DNA from: Mesosutterella porci
GTDB taxonomy: Bacteria > Pseudomonadota > Gammaproteobacteria > Burkholderiales > Burkholderiaceae_F
Assembly: GCF_022134585.1 (NCBI RefSeq)
Contig: NZ_JAKNCT010000007.1
Location: forward strand, 1-64,000
Direction: 5' to 3'
DNA length: 64,000 bases
Numbering within the stretch: the first letter of the stretch is position 1; every line of letters starts with the position of its first letter. The notes below the pieces were generated by a model. That model was not told the DNA's origin. It saw only the letters and a list, made by a program, of their open reading frames with translations, and made no database searches. Positions 37,834 to 47,850 of the stretch are shown here, in pieces. The position numbers were made by a program, and so were the translations under genes.

Positions 37834-38630
37834 GCCTGCACCCCGAAATCTTCAGCAATCGAACGGGTCGTGGGATAGTGAAAAGCCACGGGGCCGTCGG
37901 GCAGACCGTTGAGGAACTGCCGCACAAAAGGATCCTTCGAATGGGAAAGCTCTTCGGGAGACCCCTGTGCTGCCACCTTACGGTTGGAAATCATGTAAAT
38001 GTAGTCTGCAATATCGAAAGTCGTCTTCACATCATGAGTGACCACGACGCTGGTGGCGTGCAGCGCTGTATTGAGCCGCTTAATCAGGCGCGCCGTCACG
38101 CCCATGGAGATCGGATCCAGTCCGGTAAAGGGCTCGTCGTACAAAATCAGCTCCGGGTCGAGCGCGATCGTGCGGGCGAGCGCCACGCGCCGGGCCATGC
38201 CGCCGGATATCTCAGAGGGCATCAGCCGGGCGGCTCCGCGTAGCCCGACCGCGTTGAGCTTCATCAGCACAAGGTCATGGATGGTCTCCTCATCGAGCTC
38301 CGTGTCCTCACGCATGGGAAACGCCACGTTATCGAAAACCGAAAGATCGGTGAAAAGGGCGCCAAACTGGAAAAGCATGCCCATTCTTTTGCGCAGGGCG
38401 AAAAGGCCGTCCCTGCTCTGAGCGTGAATATCGACGCCTCCCAGATACACGTGCCCCTTCTGCGGACGCAGCAGGCCGCCGATCAGCTTGAGGAGAGTGG
38501 TCTTTCCCATCCCCGAGCCGCCCATCACCGCAACGACCTTCCCCTTCCCAAAGGAAAGGGAAACGTCATCCAATATGACTCTGGCCCCGAAGCCGAAAGT
38601 CATATGGTCTACTTTTAAGAATTCTTCCAT
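37830..38630 (-). CDS. mlaF: ATP-binding protein MlaF
   Basis: 266 aa ABC ATPase with Walker A GGSGMGKT (37-44), signature SGGMARR and Walker B LILYDEPFTGLD, then a His switch (VTHD). It powers phospholipid transport by MlaFEDB. First gene of the mla run; the 136-nt spacer upstream holds a palindrome at 38690. Confidence 0.97.
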   Translation of the reverse strand: MEEFLKVDHMTFGFGARVILDDVSLSFGKGKVVAVMGGSGMGKTTLLKLIGGLLRPQKGHVYLGGVDIHAQSRDGLFALRKRMGMLFQFGALFTDLSVFDNVAFPMREDTELDEETIHDLVLMKLNAVGLRGAARLMPSEISGGMARRVALARTIALDPELILYDEPFTGLDPISMGVTARLIKRLNTALHATSVVVTHDVKTTFDIADYIYMISNRKVAAQGSPEELSHSKDPFVRQFLNGLPDGPVAFHYPTTRSIAEDFGVQA

Positions 38631-38689
38631 CTGGCAAAAATTAAACCCGAACAGCCCTTTGCCGGCGCTCTTTCGAAAAACCGAGACAC

Positions 38690-38703
38690 TGAACGAGCGT
38701 TCA
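38690..38703. promoter_or_regulatory. palindromic operator-like site upstream of mlaF
   Basis: TGAACGAGCGTTCA has perfect 6-bp arms around a 2-bp centre. This shape resembles operators of TetR-family repressors. It lies 60 nt upstream of mlaF. No regulator gene is adjacent, and no clear -10/-35 pair could be placed around it, so the role is inferred. Confidence 0.4.
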
Positions 38704-38766
38704 TTTGGGGATAAAAAGCATTATCGCACAAGAGCAGCCGCCAACAGGCCCCTTCAGGGCGGCTTT

Positions 38767-39273
38767 TCAAGCCTCCGGGCCCTGCTCGCAGGCCGGCAGG
38801 CCCAGCTCCCTCGGGATCCACTTGACAGGTCTGGAGATGCCCAGTTCTTTTAGCCGGGGGTCATCGGGTGCAACCACATCGAAGGCATTCAGCAGGCTTT
38901 CGGGAACGGTGCATACTTTTTTTGTAACAAAGTCAATATGGGCCCACTCCGTTGCCGCGAGCGTGACCAGCTTGCCGTGGCGGACGAATGCATACCTTCT
39001 GAGTGACACAGGTCCCGCAACAGCCGAGATCCAGGTGTACAGGGCCAGCTCATCGCCCAGCAGCGCCGGCCTCAGGTACTCAATCCAGTGCTCCCGGGCC
39101 ACCCAGACGTGCTTCTCGCGCAGATAGCGCTCCTGGGGCCAGCCCAGAGCCGCGGAGTGCTCTATGGCGAGGTCCTCCATCCAGCGCAGGTACTCTTTGT
39201 TGTTGACATGCCCCAGCACGTCAATCGATGCCTCGGTCACTTTCAATGTCTTGGAAAAAATGCTGCTGCACAT
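38767..39273 (-). CDS. acyl-CoA thioesterase, hotdog fold (YbgC/FadM type)
   Basis: 168 aa. The 4HBT signature is DVLGHVNNKEYLRWMED (candidate catalytic Asp18), followed by the hotdog strands HVWVAREHWIEYLRP. The substrate cannot be told from sequence. It follows the RAYT-like gene by 17 nt with AGGAACC upstream, so it belongs to the aroK-aroB unit. Confidence 0.88.
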   Translation of the reverse strand: MCSSIFSKTLKVTEASIDVLGHVNNKEYLRWMEDLAIEHSAALGWPQERYLREKHVWVAREHWIEYLRPALLGDELALYTWISAVAGPVSLRRYAFVRHGKLVTLAATEWAHIDFVTKKVCTVPESLLNAFDVVAPDDPRLKELGISRPVKWIPRELGLPACEQGPEA

Positions 39274-39290
39274 ATGTCAGGGGTTCCTTC

Positions 39291-39980
39291 TCATTGCTTC
39301 TTGCGGCGGGGACGTCCCTGCCGCCTCGCGGGACGGCGCCTGCCGTCCTCCACCGGGAGGCTTCGCACAAACGGCTCCTCTCCGGCCGGCCAGCCGCGCC
39401 TGGCCTGCTTCTCCAGATACCTTCCGAACCACTCCCTCTGAGGCGTGGCGCACATCTGCCTGTAGCGCCGGGCGCGCTCCTGGGGCGAGTCGCCCAGAGC
39501 CCACAGCACGGGCGAGTCGCTCAGAAATTCGTCTACCCGTGTGCCCGTATGGTGGGCATAGCTCGACCAGACATACTGCCCGGGCTGCAGAACAAAGCCG
39601 AGCCTGACGGGAAGCTCCTCCAGATACCTGCAGGCCTCAAGCTCCCAGGCCGGGTCCAGAACGCAGGACCTGAAGCGCCCGCCCCAGATGGTGCCCGAAT
39701 GCAGGTAACGCGCGTTAAACCATCGGACATAGCGCCTGGAAAGCTCCTGCATGAAATGACTCAGCGCCAAAGAGGTCTCCGGACAGAGCAGCAGGTGCGC
39801 CCCTGCGGGCAGAAGGACGTAGCCGCGCACGGCGACGCCGGAACTTTCCGAACACCGGCGGACAGATTCCAAATAATACAGGTAATCCTCGTCGCTCCTG
39901 AAGACATCGAGCCTGCCCGCCCCCTTCTGAACCACCAGGTGGGGCAGGCCGGCAATTGTGCAGCGCGTCAGCCTTGCCAT
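39291..39980 (-). CDS. RAYT-like (Y1 transposase-like) protein, degenerate HUH motif
   Basis: 229 aa from ATG 39980 (GGGGAG upstream; starts MARLTRCTIAGLPHL). It is paralogous to the gene at 21101: same length, same start, LPAGAHLLL in place of MPNHVHLL (first His is Gly60, His62 kept), RRYVRWFNARYLHSGTIWGG with candidate Tyr84, and WSS. The C terminus ends in RRQGRPRRKKQ, again AT-hook-like. It begins 13 nt after aroB and appears co-transcribed with it. Nuclease activity is unlikely. Confidence 0.75.
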   Translation of the reverse strand: MARLTRCTIAGLPHLVVQKGAGRLDVFRSDEDYLYYLESVRRCSESSGVAVRGYVLLPAGAHLLLCPETSLALSHFMQELSRRYVRWFNARYLHSGTIWGGRFRSCVLDPAWELEACRYLEELPVRLGFVLQPGQYVWSSYAHHTGTRVDEFLSDSPVLWALGDSPQERARRYRQMCATPQREWFGRYLEKQARRGWPAGEEPFVRSLPVEDGRRRPARRQGRPRRKKQ

Positions 39981-39993
39981 GAATCTCCCCGCC

Positions 39994-41079
39994 CTATGGC
40001 CGGTAGCCGCCCCAGAGCAGCGTCTGCCGCAGCAGTTCCATGGGCACTTCCTCGACAGTCGTGCGCCCGATGCCGTGAAGGACGACAAACCGGATGTGCC
40101 CGCCTGCGCTCTTCTTGTCTCCTTTCATGCAGGCAATGGCTGCCTCAAGTGGCAGTCCCTCGATCCTTACCGGAAGTCCCGCTGAGCGCACGGCCTCCGT
40201 CACTCTCCCGAGTTCTTCCTGCGTAAGATACCCGAGCCGCCTGGACAGATCGGCAGCGAGCACGAGTCCGCAGCCGACGGCCTCACCGTGCAGCCACGTG
40301 CCGAACCCGGCCAGCTTCTCGATGGCGTGGCCGAAAGTGTGCCCAAGGTTGAGCGTGGCTCGTATTCCCGACTCCTTCTCATCGCGCGAGACAATGCCGG
40401 CCTTCAGTTCGCACGACCCGGCGATGACCTTCGCGAGGACCTCGTGGTCGAGCCTGCGGATCGCCGCCATATTCCGGAACACCATGTCGAAATAGGCGGC
40501 GTCGCCCAAAAGCCCGTGCTTGATGATCTCTCCCAGCCCCGCTGAGACCTCGCGCGCGGGCAGTGTCTCCAGCGTCTGCGTATCGGCCACCACGAGCGAG
40601 GGCTGGTGAAAGCAACCGATAAGATTCTTTCCCGCGGGGAGGTTGACTCCGGTCTTTCCTCCTACGGAACTGTCCACCTGAGCGAGCAGCGTCGTCGGGA
40701 ACTGGACGAAGCGGATGCCACGCATCCAAATGGCCGCCGCGAACCCGGCGATGTCTCCGACTACGCCGCCGCCCAGGGCGCATATCACAGAGTGCCGGTC
40801 AGCCCCCGCGGCCGTCAGTCCGTCAAGGACTTTCTGCACCGAGCTGAAATTCTTAAAACGCTCGCCATCCGGAAGGATGACCGAAGAGACCGGGGCGATG
40901 CCCCGGCAGGAGGTGGTCAGCCGCTCCAGATAAAGCGGCTGCACTGTCTCGTTGGTGACTATCACGATCCGGGTGGGGTTGAGCTTTTCCACCCAGGCCC
41001 CGGCCTGCTCAAGAAGCCCCGGTCCCGTCAGAATGGGGTAGCTGCGCCCCCCCAGATTGACCTCTGTTGTCTTAACCAT
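39994..41079 (-). CDS. aroB: 3-dehydroquinate synthase
   Basis: 361 aa, NAD- and metal-dependent; second step of the shikimate pathway. Motifs include LPDGERFKNF, GGGVVGDIAGFAA, PTTLLAQVDSSVGGKTGVN and NLGHTFGHAIE (metal ligands). Overlaps the aroK stop by 8 nt. The shikimate products feed the trp genes at the left end of the window. Confidence 0.97.
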   Translation of the reverse strand: MVKTTEVNLGGRSYPILTGPGLLEQAGAWVEKLNPTRIVIVTNETVQPLYLERLTTSCRGIAPVSSVILPDGERFKNFSSVQKVLDGLTAAGADRHSVICALGGGVVGDIAGFAAAIWMRGIRFVQFPTTLLAQVDSSVGGKTGVNLPAGKNLIGCFHQPSLVVADTQTLETLPAREVSAGLGEIIKHGLLGDAAYFDMVFRNMAAIRRLDHEVLAKVIAGSCELKAGIVSRDEKESGIRATLNLGHTFGHAIEKLAGFGTWLHGEAVGCGLVLAADLSRRLGYLTQEELGRVTEAVRSAGLPVRIEGLPLEAAIACMKGDKKSAGGHIRFVVLHGIGRTTVEEVPMELLRQTLLWGGYRP

Positions 41080-41611
41080 GAATGTCCTCGCTCAGTAGTC
41101 TGCCCACACGGGGGTGCGCCAGGATCCGCGCCGCCAAGGCGGCGGGCGATCCCTCTGCACTCTGAAAGCTGATGTCCGAAGTGGCGCAGTACAAGGGATG
41201 CCTCGCCTCAAGCAGGCTTCTCACCCTTTCCTCCTTATTATCTCCCGCCAGTTTCGGGCGTCCGGTGCATCCCCGGGTGCGGGCGAGCACCGTCTCTGCG
41301 GACACCCTGAGATAAACGACTAGGCCCGTCTCCGAGAGGATCCGCCTGTTTTCCTCGGACAGTATCACGCCACCGCCGGTTGAAACCACAAGCCGGTCCC
41401 TCACCGACAGACGCCGGAGGAGATCGGTCTCCATTCTGCGGAATCCCGCCTCGCCAAGAAGCTCGAAAATCCTGGGAATACTGAGACCTCTTTCCTGCTC
41501 GATCTGGCGGTCCATGTCAACCCATGGCCAGCCGGTTTTCCCGGCCAAGATCCTGCCCACGGTAGATTTCCCTGTCCCCATCATCCCCACCAAATAAATA
41601 ATCTTTCCCAT
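41072..41611 (-). CDS. aroK: shikimate kinase
   Basis: 179 aa from ATG 41611 (MGKIIYLVGMMGTGKSTVGR). Walker A GMMGTGKST is at 9-17; DMDRQIEQERG and STGGGVI bind shikimate. An upstream in-frame ATG at 41809 would add 66 residues with no family counterpart and would run into the ponA region. aroK-aroB is a standard pair. Confidence 0.95.
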   Translation of the reverse strand: MGKIIYLVGMMGTGKSTVGRILAGKTGWPWVDMDRQIEQERGLSIPRIFELLGEAGFRRMETDLLRRLSVRDRLVVSTGGGVILSEENRRILSETGLVVYLRVSAETVLARTRGCTGRPKLAGDNKEERVRSLLEARHPLYCATSDISFQSAEGSPAALAARILAHPRVGRLLSEDIHG

Positions 41612-41851
41612 TTCTGATCCGGCGTTGCACCCTATGCGCATTAGAGCATAACTCACCGAAAGGCCTCTCCCCGCCGTCGCAAATCTGCCACGGGAGGCGA
41701 TCCGCGTTTCAAAACCGCTAAAATGAAGAAACTTCAACAACCCCGTCTGAAGCTGACGCCGCCCAGGCATTCGCTGTGCCGCCAGAAGCGGCCGGGCGGT
41801 TTTCATCATCCGGAACCGCAGGCATCAGCCGTACCGGGAGAACAGGTTTCT

Positions 41852-44194
41852 ATGCTTCCTTCGAAGATCCAGGGTCAATCTCCTGTCAAAAAACGCAGCA
41901 TCGGCAGGATTCTGGGCTGGGTGTGCGCCATCGGCGCCGCCTGCGCCGCAAGCGGCATGCTGCTGTTTACCTTTCTGTTCGCCATTGTCTACGCCCAACT
42001 GCCGGACATGACGGAAATGCGCTCCTATTCTCCAAAGCTGCCGCTCAAGATATGGTCCTCCGACAACCAGCTGCTGGCCGAATACGGTGAAGAACGCCGG
42101 GACTATGTTCCGATCGACGAACTGCCCAAGCATGTCAAGCTGGCTATTCTGGCCGCCGAAGACTCGGATTTTTACGAACACTCGGGCGTGGATCTCTCCG
42201 GCATTGGTCGGGCCCTCATCAGCAACATTCTTTCGGGACACAAGGGGCAGGGCGGATCCACCATCACCATGCAGGTCGCGCGCAACTGCTTTCTCTCTTC
42301 CGAGAAAAGCTACATGAGGAAGCTCTATGAAATCGCCATCGCGACCAAACTTGAGCACGAACTCACCAAGGACCAGATTCTGGAAATCTACGTGAACCAG
42401 ATTTATCTCGGCCAGCGGGCCTACGGTTTTGGATCGGCCGCGAGGACGTATTTCGGCCGGCCGCTGAAGGAGCTGAGCATCGGGGAAGCTGCGACGCTGG
42501 CCGGACTGCCGGTGGCACCCTCGGCATACAACCCCGTTGTCAACAACCGGCGGGCCACCATGCGCCGCAACTACGTGCTCGGGCGGATGGCGGCCCTCGG
42601 GTTCATTTCCGAGCAGAAGCGGCAGGAAGAGCAAGCCAAGCCGGTCTATGTGCAGGATGCCGTGGCTGACGCCGTGGCCGGCAAACGCTCCCTCAAGATT
42701 CATGCTGAATATGCGACAGAGCTCGCCCGGCAGCTGGTTTACGACATTTTCAAGGACGATGCCTACACAAGGGGCCTCAACGTCTATCTCACCATCAACA
42801 GCAAGGACCAGCAGGCCGCCTATTCAGCCGTGCGCTCGAACATCGCCTCCTTTGACAAGGTCCGCGGCTACAGGGGCGCCGAAGGCCAGATTCGCCTCCC
42901 GGCCAGCCTCGACGAACAGGCTAAAACCATCAAGCAGGCCCTGCACGCCGCCGCCTCCAGCCCCAACCTTCTTCCTGCCATTGTTCTGAGCACATCGCCC
43001 TCTATCAGGGCGGCCATCTCCAATGGCGAAACCGTTACGCTGGACCGGGCCTCAAACGCATTTGCCGGAAAATTCCTCAAGGCGAAACCCGATGATCCGA
43101 CTGGGCTGCGTCCCGGAGCCCTCATTAGGGTCACACGCACCTCCGGCGGCTGGACGCTCTCGCAGATTCCTCAGGTTCAGACCGGCTTCATGGCCGCAGA
43201 CTTCCGCACTGGTGCTATCCGGGCGCTGGTCGGAGGGTTTGACTACGACCTCAACATGTTCAATCACGTGACGCAGGCCTGGAGGCAACCCGGCTCATCG
43301 TTCAAGCCGTTCATTTACTCCGCCTCGTTGGAGAAGGGATTTACGCCCAACACCATCCTTCAGGACTCGCCTTTCTATCTGGACGCCAAGAAAAACGGCG
43401 GCCAAGCCTGGTCCCCCAAAAATTACTCGGGGAAATTCGAGGGACCGATGCCTCTGCACAGGGCGCTGGAAAAATCCCAGAACATTCCTGTGATCCGCGT
43501 CATGAACGCCATAGGCCCCAAGTACGCCCAAGAGTTCCTGGCCCGCTTCGGCTTTCCAGCCTCACGGCACTCACCAACCCTCTCCACTGCGCTCGGTTCG
43601 GGCACCGTCACCATCTGGCAGATGGTGGAGGCATACTCGATTTTCGCCAACGGCGGCTACCGCGTGCAGCCCTACTTGATTGACAAGATTGTGGACGAAA
43701 GCGGCCGCACCATCATGACGGAGGAAAACCGCGAGGCCGGCGACGAATCCATCCGCGCCATTCCCGCCCGCAACGCCTTCGTGATGTCAACGCTTCTCAA
43801 TGACGTCGCCCGCAGGGGAACCGCCGCGCGGGCCGGCGCTGCGCTGGGCCGGCCCGACGTGGGCGCCAAGACCGGAACTTCCAACGACTCCAACGACGCC
43901 TGGTTCGCGGGCTTCGCCGGCAATCAGGTCGCCGTGGGCTGGATGGGCTACGATCAGCTGCGCTCTCTCGGCAGCAAGGCAACTGGAGGCGTGCTCATGC
44001 AGCCTATCTGGATCAGCTATATGCAGACCGCGGTGCGCGGGCAGCCGATATACAATCGGATGCCGCCCGGCGGCGTTGAGCAGCGGGCGGGCGAATGGTG
44101 CTACTCGGAGGTGAGCGACGGCACGCATGCCGAGAGCTCTACCCCAGTCTCTTCGGGAGACGATCCCGTCAGCTCCCTGCTGAAGCTTTTTTAG
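41852..44194 (+). CDS. mrcA: penicillin-binding protein 1A
   Basis: 780 aa bifunctional peptidoglycan synthase. One membrane helix (about 22-48), GT51 glycosyltransferase domain with catalytic Glu103 (AEDSDFYEH) and GGSTITMQVARN, a linker/OB-like insert, then the transpeptidase domain with SSFK (Ser482, Lys485), SQN and KTG (673-675). ATG 41852 gives the usual N terminus; 41723 would add 43 residues overlapping the aroK promoter region. The last 26 nt overlap the converging cyaY gene. The 240-nt spacer to aroK must hold divergent promoters, none clear. Confidence 0.96.
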   Translation: MLPSKIQGQSPVKKRSIGRILGWVCAIGAACAASGMLLFTFLFAIVYAQLPDMTEMRSYSPKLPLKIWSSDNQLLAEYGEERRDYVPIDELPKHVKLAILAAEDSDFYEHSGVDLSGIGRALISNILSGHKGQGGSTITMQVARNCFLSSEKSYMRKLYEIAIATKLEHELTKDQILEIYVNQIYLGQRAYGFGSAARTYFGRPLKELSIGEAATLAGLPVAPSAYNPVVNNRRATMRRNYVLGRMAALGFISEQKRQEEQAKPVYVQDAVADAVAGKRSLKIHAEYATELARQLVYDIFKDDAYTRGLNVYLTINSKDQQAAYSAVRSNIASFDKVRGYRGAEGQIRLPASLDEQAKTIKQALHAAASSPNLLPAIVLSTSPSIRAAISNGETVTLDRASNAFAGKFLKAKPDDPTGLRPGALIRVTRTSGGWTLSQIPQVQTGFMAADFRTGAIRALVGGFDYDLNMFNHVTQAWRQPGSSFKPFIYSASLEKGFTPNTILQDSPFYLDAKKNGGQAWSPKNYSGKFEGPMPLHRALEKSQNIPVIRVMNAIGPKYAQEFLARFGFPASRHSPTLSTALGSGTVTIWQMVEAYSIFANGGYRVQPYLIDKIVDESGRTIMTEENREAGDESIRAIPARNAFVMSTLLNDVARRGTAARAGAALGRPDVGAKTGTSNDSNDAWFAGFAGNQVAVGWMGYDQLRSLGSKATGGVLMQPIWISYMQTAVRGQPIYNRMPPGGVEQRAGEWCYSEVSDGTHAESSTPVSSGDDPVSSLLKLF

Positions 44195-44507
44195 GAGGCC
44201 TGGAGAAGCGAACCTCCTCGCCGGCGAGCAGGCTGGCCGCCGAGGCAAGAACCTCCCAGAACTCCCGTCCCTCGGAGTCTTCCCACCGCTCGCCGTGAAG
44301 CGAGAAGTGGAAGCCCCCGGAGCGGCGGGAAGCGAGCCAGACCTGCTGCGTAGGCGTCTGGAGGTTTATGACGATCTGCTCCCCGCTGTCGAATTCGATG
44401 GTCAGGACATTGCCGTTGCGGTCGCAGTCCGCCATTGACAGTTCAGGAGCGTCTTCAATTTCGGAGAGCAGCGATTCCGCTTTTTCTATAAAAAGAGTCT
44501 GATTCAT
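44169..44507 (-). CDS. cyaY: iron donor protein CyaY (bacterial frataxin)
   Basis: 112 aa frataxin fold (MNQTLFIEKAESLLSEIED, TIEFDSGEQIVINLQTP, QVWLASRRSGGFHFSL). It binds iron and modulates iron-sulfur cluster assembly. The family start is ATG 44507, but an in-frame ATG at 44540 has the better ribosome site (AGGAAAG, 7-nt spacing) and would add 11 residues. It is squeezed between genes on the other strand: its 3' end overlaps mrcA and its start overlaps lptM. Confidence 0.92.
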   Translation of the reverse strand: MNQTLFIEKAESLLSEIEDAPELSMADCDRNGNVLTIEFDSGEQIVINLQTPTQQVWLASRRSGGFHFSLHGERWEDSEGREFWEVLASAASLLAGEEVRFSRPPKKASAGS

Positions 44508-44739
44508 GATGAAAAACAGGTTCCTACGTGCCTCGATCATTGTAAGTCTTTCCTGCTGCGCGCTTCTGACCGGCTGCGGGCTGAAGTCCGGGCTTTACAT
44601 GCCGGCTCCCGCACACCGTCCGTCTGCCGCCGGTTCTGCCCAGAACCCGCAGGCCCGGCAGACGCCCGGCTCCGCCGCTCGGGATCAGACCTCTTCGGAC
44701 GAACACGCCGCCTCCGGCGCTGCCGCTGAAAACAAATAA
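44506..44739 (+). CDS. lptM: LPS translocon maturation lipoprotein LptM (YifL family)
   Basis: 77 aa lipoprotein with lipobox LLTGC (Cys24) followed by GLKSGLYMP, the short conserved core of LptM/YifL, which helps LptD disulfide maturation. The rest is a Pro/Ala/Ser/Gln-rich tail. It may start at ATG 44506 or 44509. It precedes lysA by 19 nt, as in many proteobacteria (lptM-lysA). Confidence 0.87.
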   Translation: MMKNRFLRASIIVSLSCCALLTGCGLKSGLYMPAPAHRPSAAGSAQNPQARQTPGSAARDQTSSDEHAASGAAAENK

Positions 44740-44758
44740 CCGATAACCTGTCAAAAAC

Positions 44759-46057
44759 ATGACTGATACCTTGCAGACACAGATCCCTTCTCTACCAGAT
44801 GGCGTGTCCTTCGCCTACAGAGGGGATGCCCTTTACTGCGAAGACCTTCCCGTTTCAGAGCTTGCGTCCCGCTACGGGACGCCGCTGTACGTCTATGGGC
44901 AAAAAGCCATCCAGACGGCCTACCAGGAATACGACCAGGCCTTCGGAGAGCATCCGCACAGCATCATGTACTCCGTGAAGGCCAATTCCAATCTGGCCAT
45001 CGTAAATCTGCTTGCGCGGCTCGGCGCAGGCTTCGATGTTGTCTCGGGCGGGGAGCTGTTGCGCGTGATCGCTGCCGGCGCCGAGCCCTCCCGGGTCGTC
45101 TTCTCCGGCGTCGGAAAAACGGACGCTGAAATCACCCTCGCCCTGCAGAAAGGCATTCGCTGTTTCAACATAGAAAGCATCCCAGAGCTTGAGCAGATCG
45201 CGTCTATCGCGAGGAAGCTGGGCCGGAGGGCCCCGGTGTCCGTCCGCGTCAACCCGAACGTCGATGCCAAAACCCACCCCTACATTTCCACGGGCCTCCG
45301 GAACAATAAATTCGGAGTGGCCTACGAGCAGACCCTGTCCCTATACCGGCACGCGGCAGCCCTGCCTGAGATTGAAGTCACGGGCATCGACTGCCACATC
45401 GGCAGCCAGATCACCGAGCTCTCGCCTTTCGAGGACGCCGGAGAAAAAATCCTGGACCTGATCGCGAAGCTGGCCGAGGAGGGCATCGCCCTGAGGCACA
45501 TCGACTTCGGAGGCGGCCTGGGAGTCCGGTACAAAGATGAGACGCCCCCCAGCAGAAAAGCCTTCATAGAGACTCTCCTTGGCATGCTGGAACGCCGGGG
45601 CATGAGCCGCCTCGACTGTCTCATCGAGCCGGGAAGATCGATCGTGGCCAACGCCGGCATACTGGTCTGCTCAGTCATCAGGGACAAAACGGGAGAAACC
45701 AAAAATTTCGCTGTAGTGGACGCTGCAATGAACGATATGGGCCGGCCCATGTTCTATCAGGCCTGGATGGGAGTCGTGCCCGTAAAAATCCGCAGGGGCG
45801 ACTCCCGCTGCTATGACGTCGTAGGCCCCATCTGCGAGTCCGGAGACTGGCTGGCCAGGCAGAGGATGCTGTGCATCAGGCAAGGTGACCTTCTCGCCGT
45901 TACCTCGGCCGGAGCTTACGGCATGTCGATGAGCTCAAACTACAACACCCGGCCCAGGGCGGCCGAAGTGCTGGTCAGCGGAGAGCAGGCTTTCTGCATC
46001 CGGGAGCGGGAAAAGCCGGAAGACCTATGGAGGCTGGAGCATATCCCCCAGCCCTGA
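44759..46057 (+). CDS. lysA: diaminopimelate decarboxylase
   Basis: 432 aa PLP enzyme for the last step of lysine synthesis. The PLP Lys74 lies in YSVKANSN; later motifs are HIGSQI, GGGLGV, EPGRSIVANAG and CESGDW. Fold type III. Likely co-transcribed with lptM. Confidence 0.97.
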   Translation: MTDTLQTQIPSLPDGVSFAYRGDALYCEDLPVSELASRYGTPLYVYGQKAIQTAYQEYDQAFGEHPHSIMYSVKANSNLAIVNLLARLGAGFDVVSGGELLRVIAAGAEPSRVVFSGVGKTDAEITLALQKGIRCFNIESIPELEQIASIARKLGRRAPVSVRVNPNVDAKTHPYISTGLRNNKFGVAYEQTLSLYRHAAALPEIEVTGIDCHIGSQITELSPFEDAGEKILDLIAKLAEEGIALRHIDFGGGLGVRYKDETPPSRKAFIETLLGMLERRGMSRLDCLIEPGRSIVANAGILVCSVIRDKTGETKNFAVVDAAMNDMGRPMFYQAWMGVVPVKIRRGDSRCYDVVGPICESGDWLARQRMLCIRQGDLLAVTSAGAYGMSMSSNYNTRPRAAEVLVSGEQAFCIREREKPEDLWRLEHIPQP

Positions 46058-46096
46058 GGATTTTTCTCCTTCCTTCTTTTTTGGCAGGACGACAAA

Positions 46097-46729
46097 GTGA
46101 GCATCTACGAATCAGCCCGGTTTCTAACCTCTTCGAGCAGCATCAGCGGCCTTCCGGCGGCTGCACTGCCCGAGATAGCCTTTGCGGGCCGTTCCAACGC
46201 CGGCAAGTCCACCACCATCAACGTTCTTACCCGCCAGGGTAAGCTCGCCTACGCCTCCAAGACGCCTGGACGCACGCAACTGATCAATTTTTTTGAATTG
46301 GCACGCAAGGATCCTGCGAGCCATGAGCGCATTCCCCTGGGCTACCTTGTCGACCTCCCTGGCTACGGATTTGCCAAAACTACGGAACAGATCCGCTCGT
46401 CATGGTCTGATCTGGTCGGCGGCTATATGGATTCCCGAAGCTCGCTGATCGGTGTCGTCCTCGTGATGGATGCGCGCCGCCCGTTCATGCCGTCCGATGA
46501 ATGGGTGATCAGCTTTCTTGCCAAGCGTCCTACCATGCGCATGGCGTGGCTTCTCAACAAGGCTGACCAATTAAGAACGGTTTCAGAACGCTGTGCTTTA
46601 ATTCGCAGAGTCAGGGAACGCGCGGCGGAATTCGCCAACCCGGTTTCCGTCCAGCTGTTTTCGGGTCTGAAAAAAACAGGGACCGAAGAGCTTCGCTCGA
46701 CATTGGACTCCTGGCTGGGCATTGGCTGA
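46097..46729 (+). CDS. engB: ribosome biogenesis GTPase YihA/EngB
   Basis: 210 aa GTPase for 50S assembly. G1 GRSNAGKST (31-39), G3 DLPGYG and G4 NKAD are all present. The start is GTG with AGGA 7-10 nt upstream. Tandem with lysA and hemB on the plus strand. Confidence 0.96.
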   Translation: MSIYESARFLTSSSSISGLPAAALPEIAFAGRSNAGKSTTINVLTRQGKLAYASKTPGRTQLINFFELARKDPASHERIPLGYLVDLPGYGFAKTTEQIRSSWSDLVGGYMDSRSSLIGVVLVMDARRPFMPSDEWVISFLAKRPTMRMAWLLNKADQLRTVSERCALIRRVRERAAEFANPVSVQLFSGLKKTGTEELRSTLDSWLGIG

Positions 46730-46792
46730 ATCAATTTTCATCCCCGCCGCGGCCGGCTTGGGGAAGTTCTCCCCCCCCCTCCGCTGCCCTGA

Positions 46793-47830
<1,038 letters not shown>

Positions 47831-47850
47831 TTCCGCGCCTTGAAACCCCC

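Noticed and set aside
41612-41809. Longer aroK start (ATG 41809)
   Set aside because: The extra 66 residues have no match in shikimate kinases and overlap the upstream region of mrcA on the other strand.
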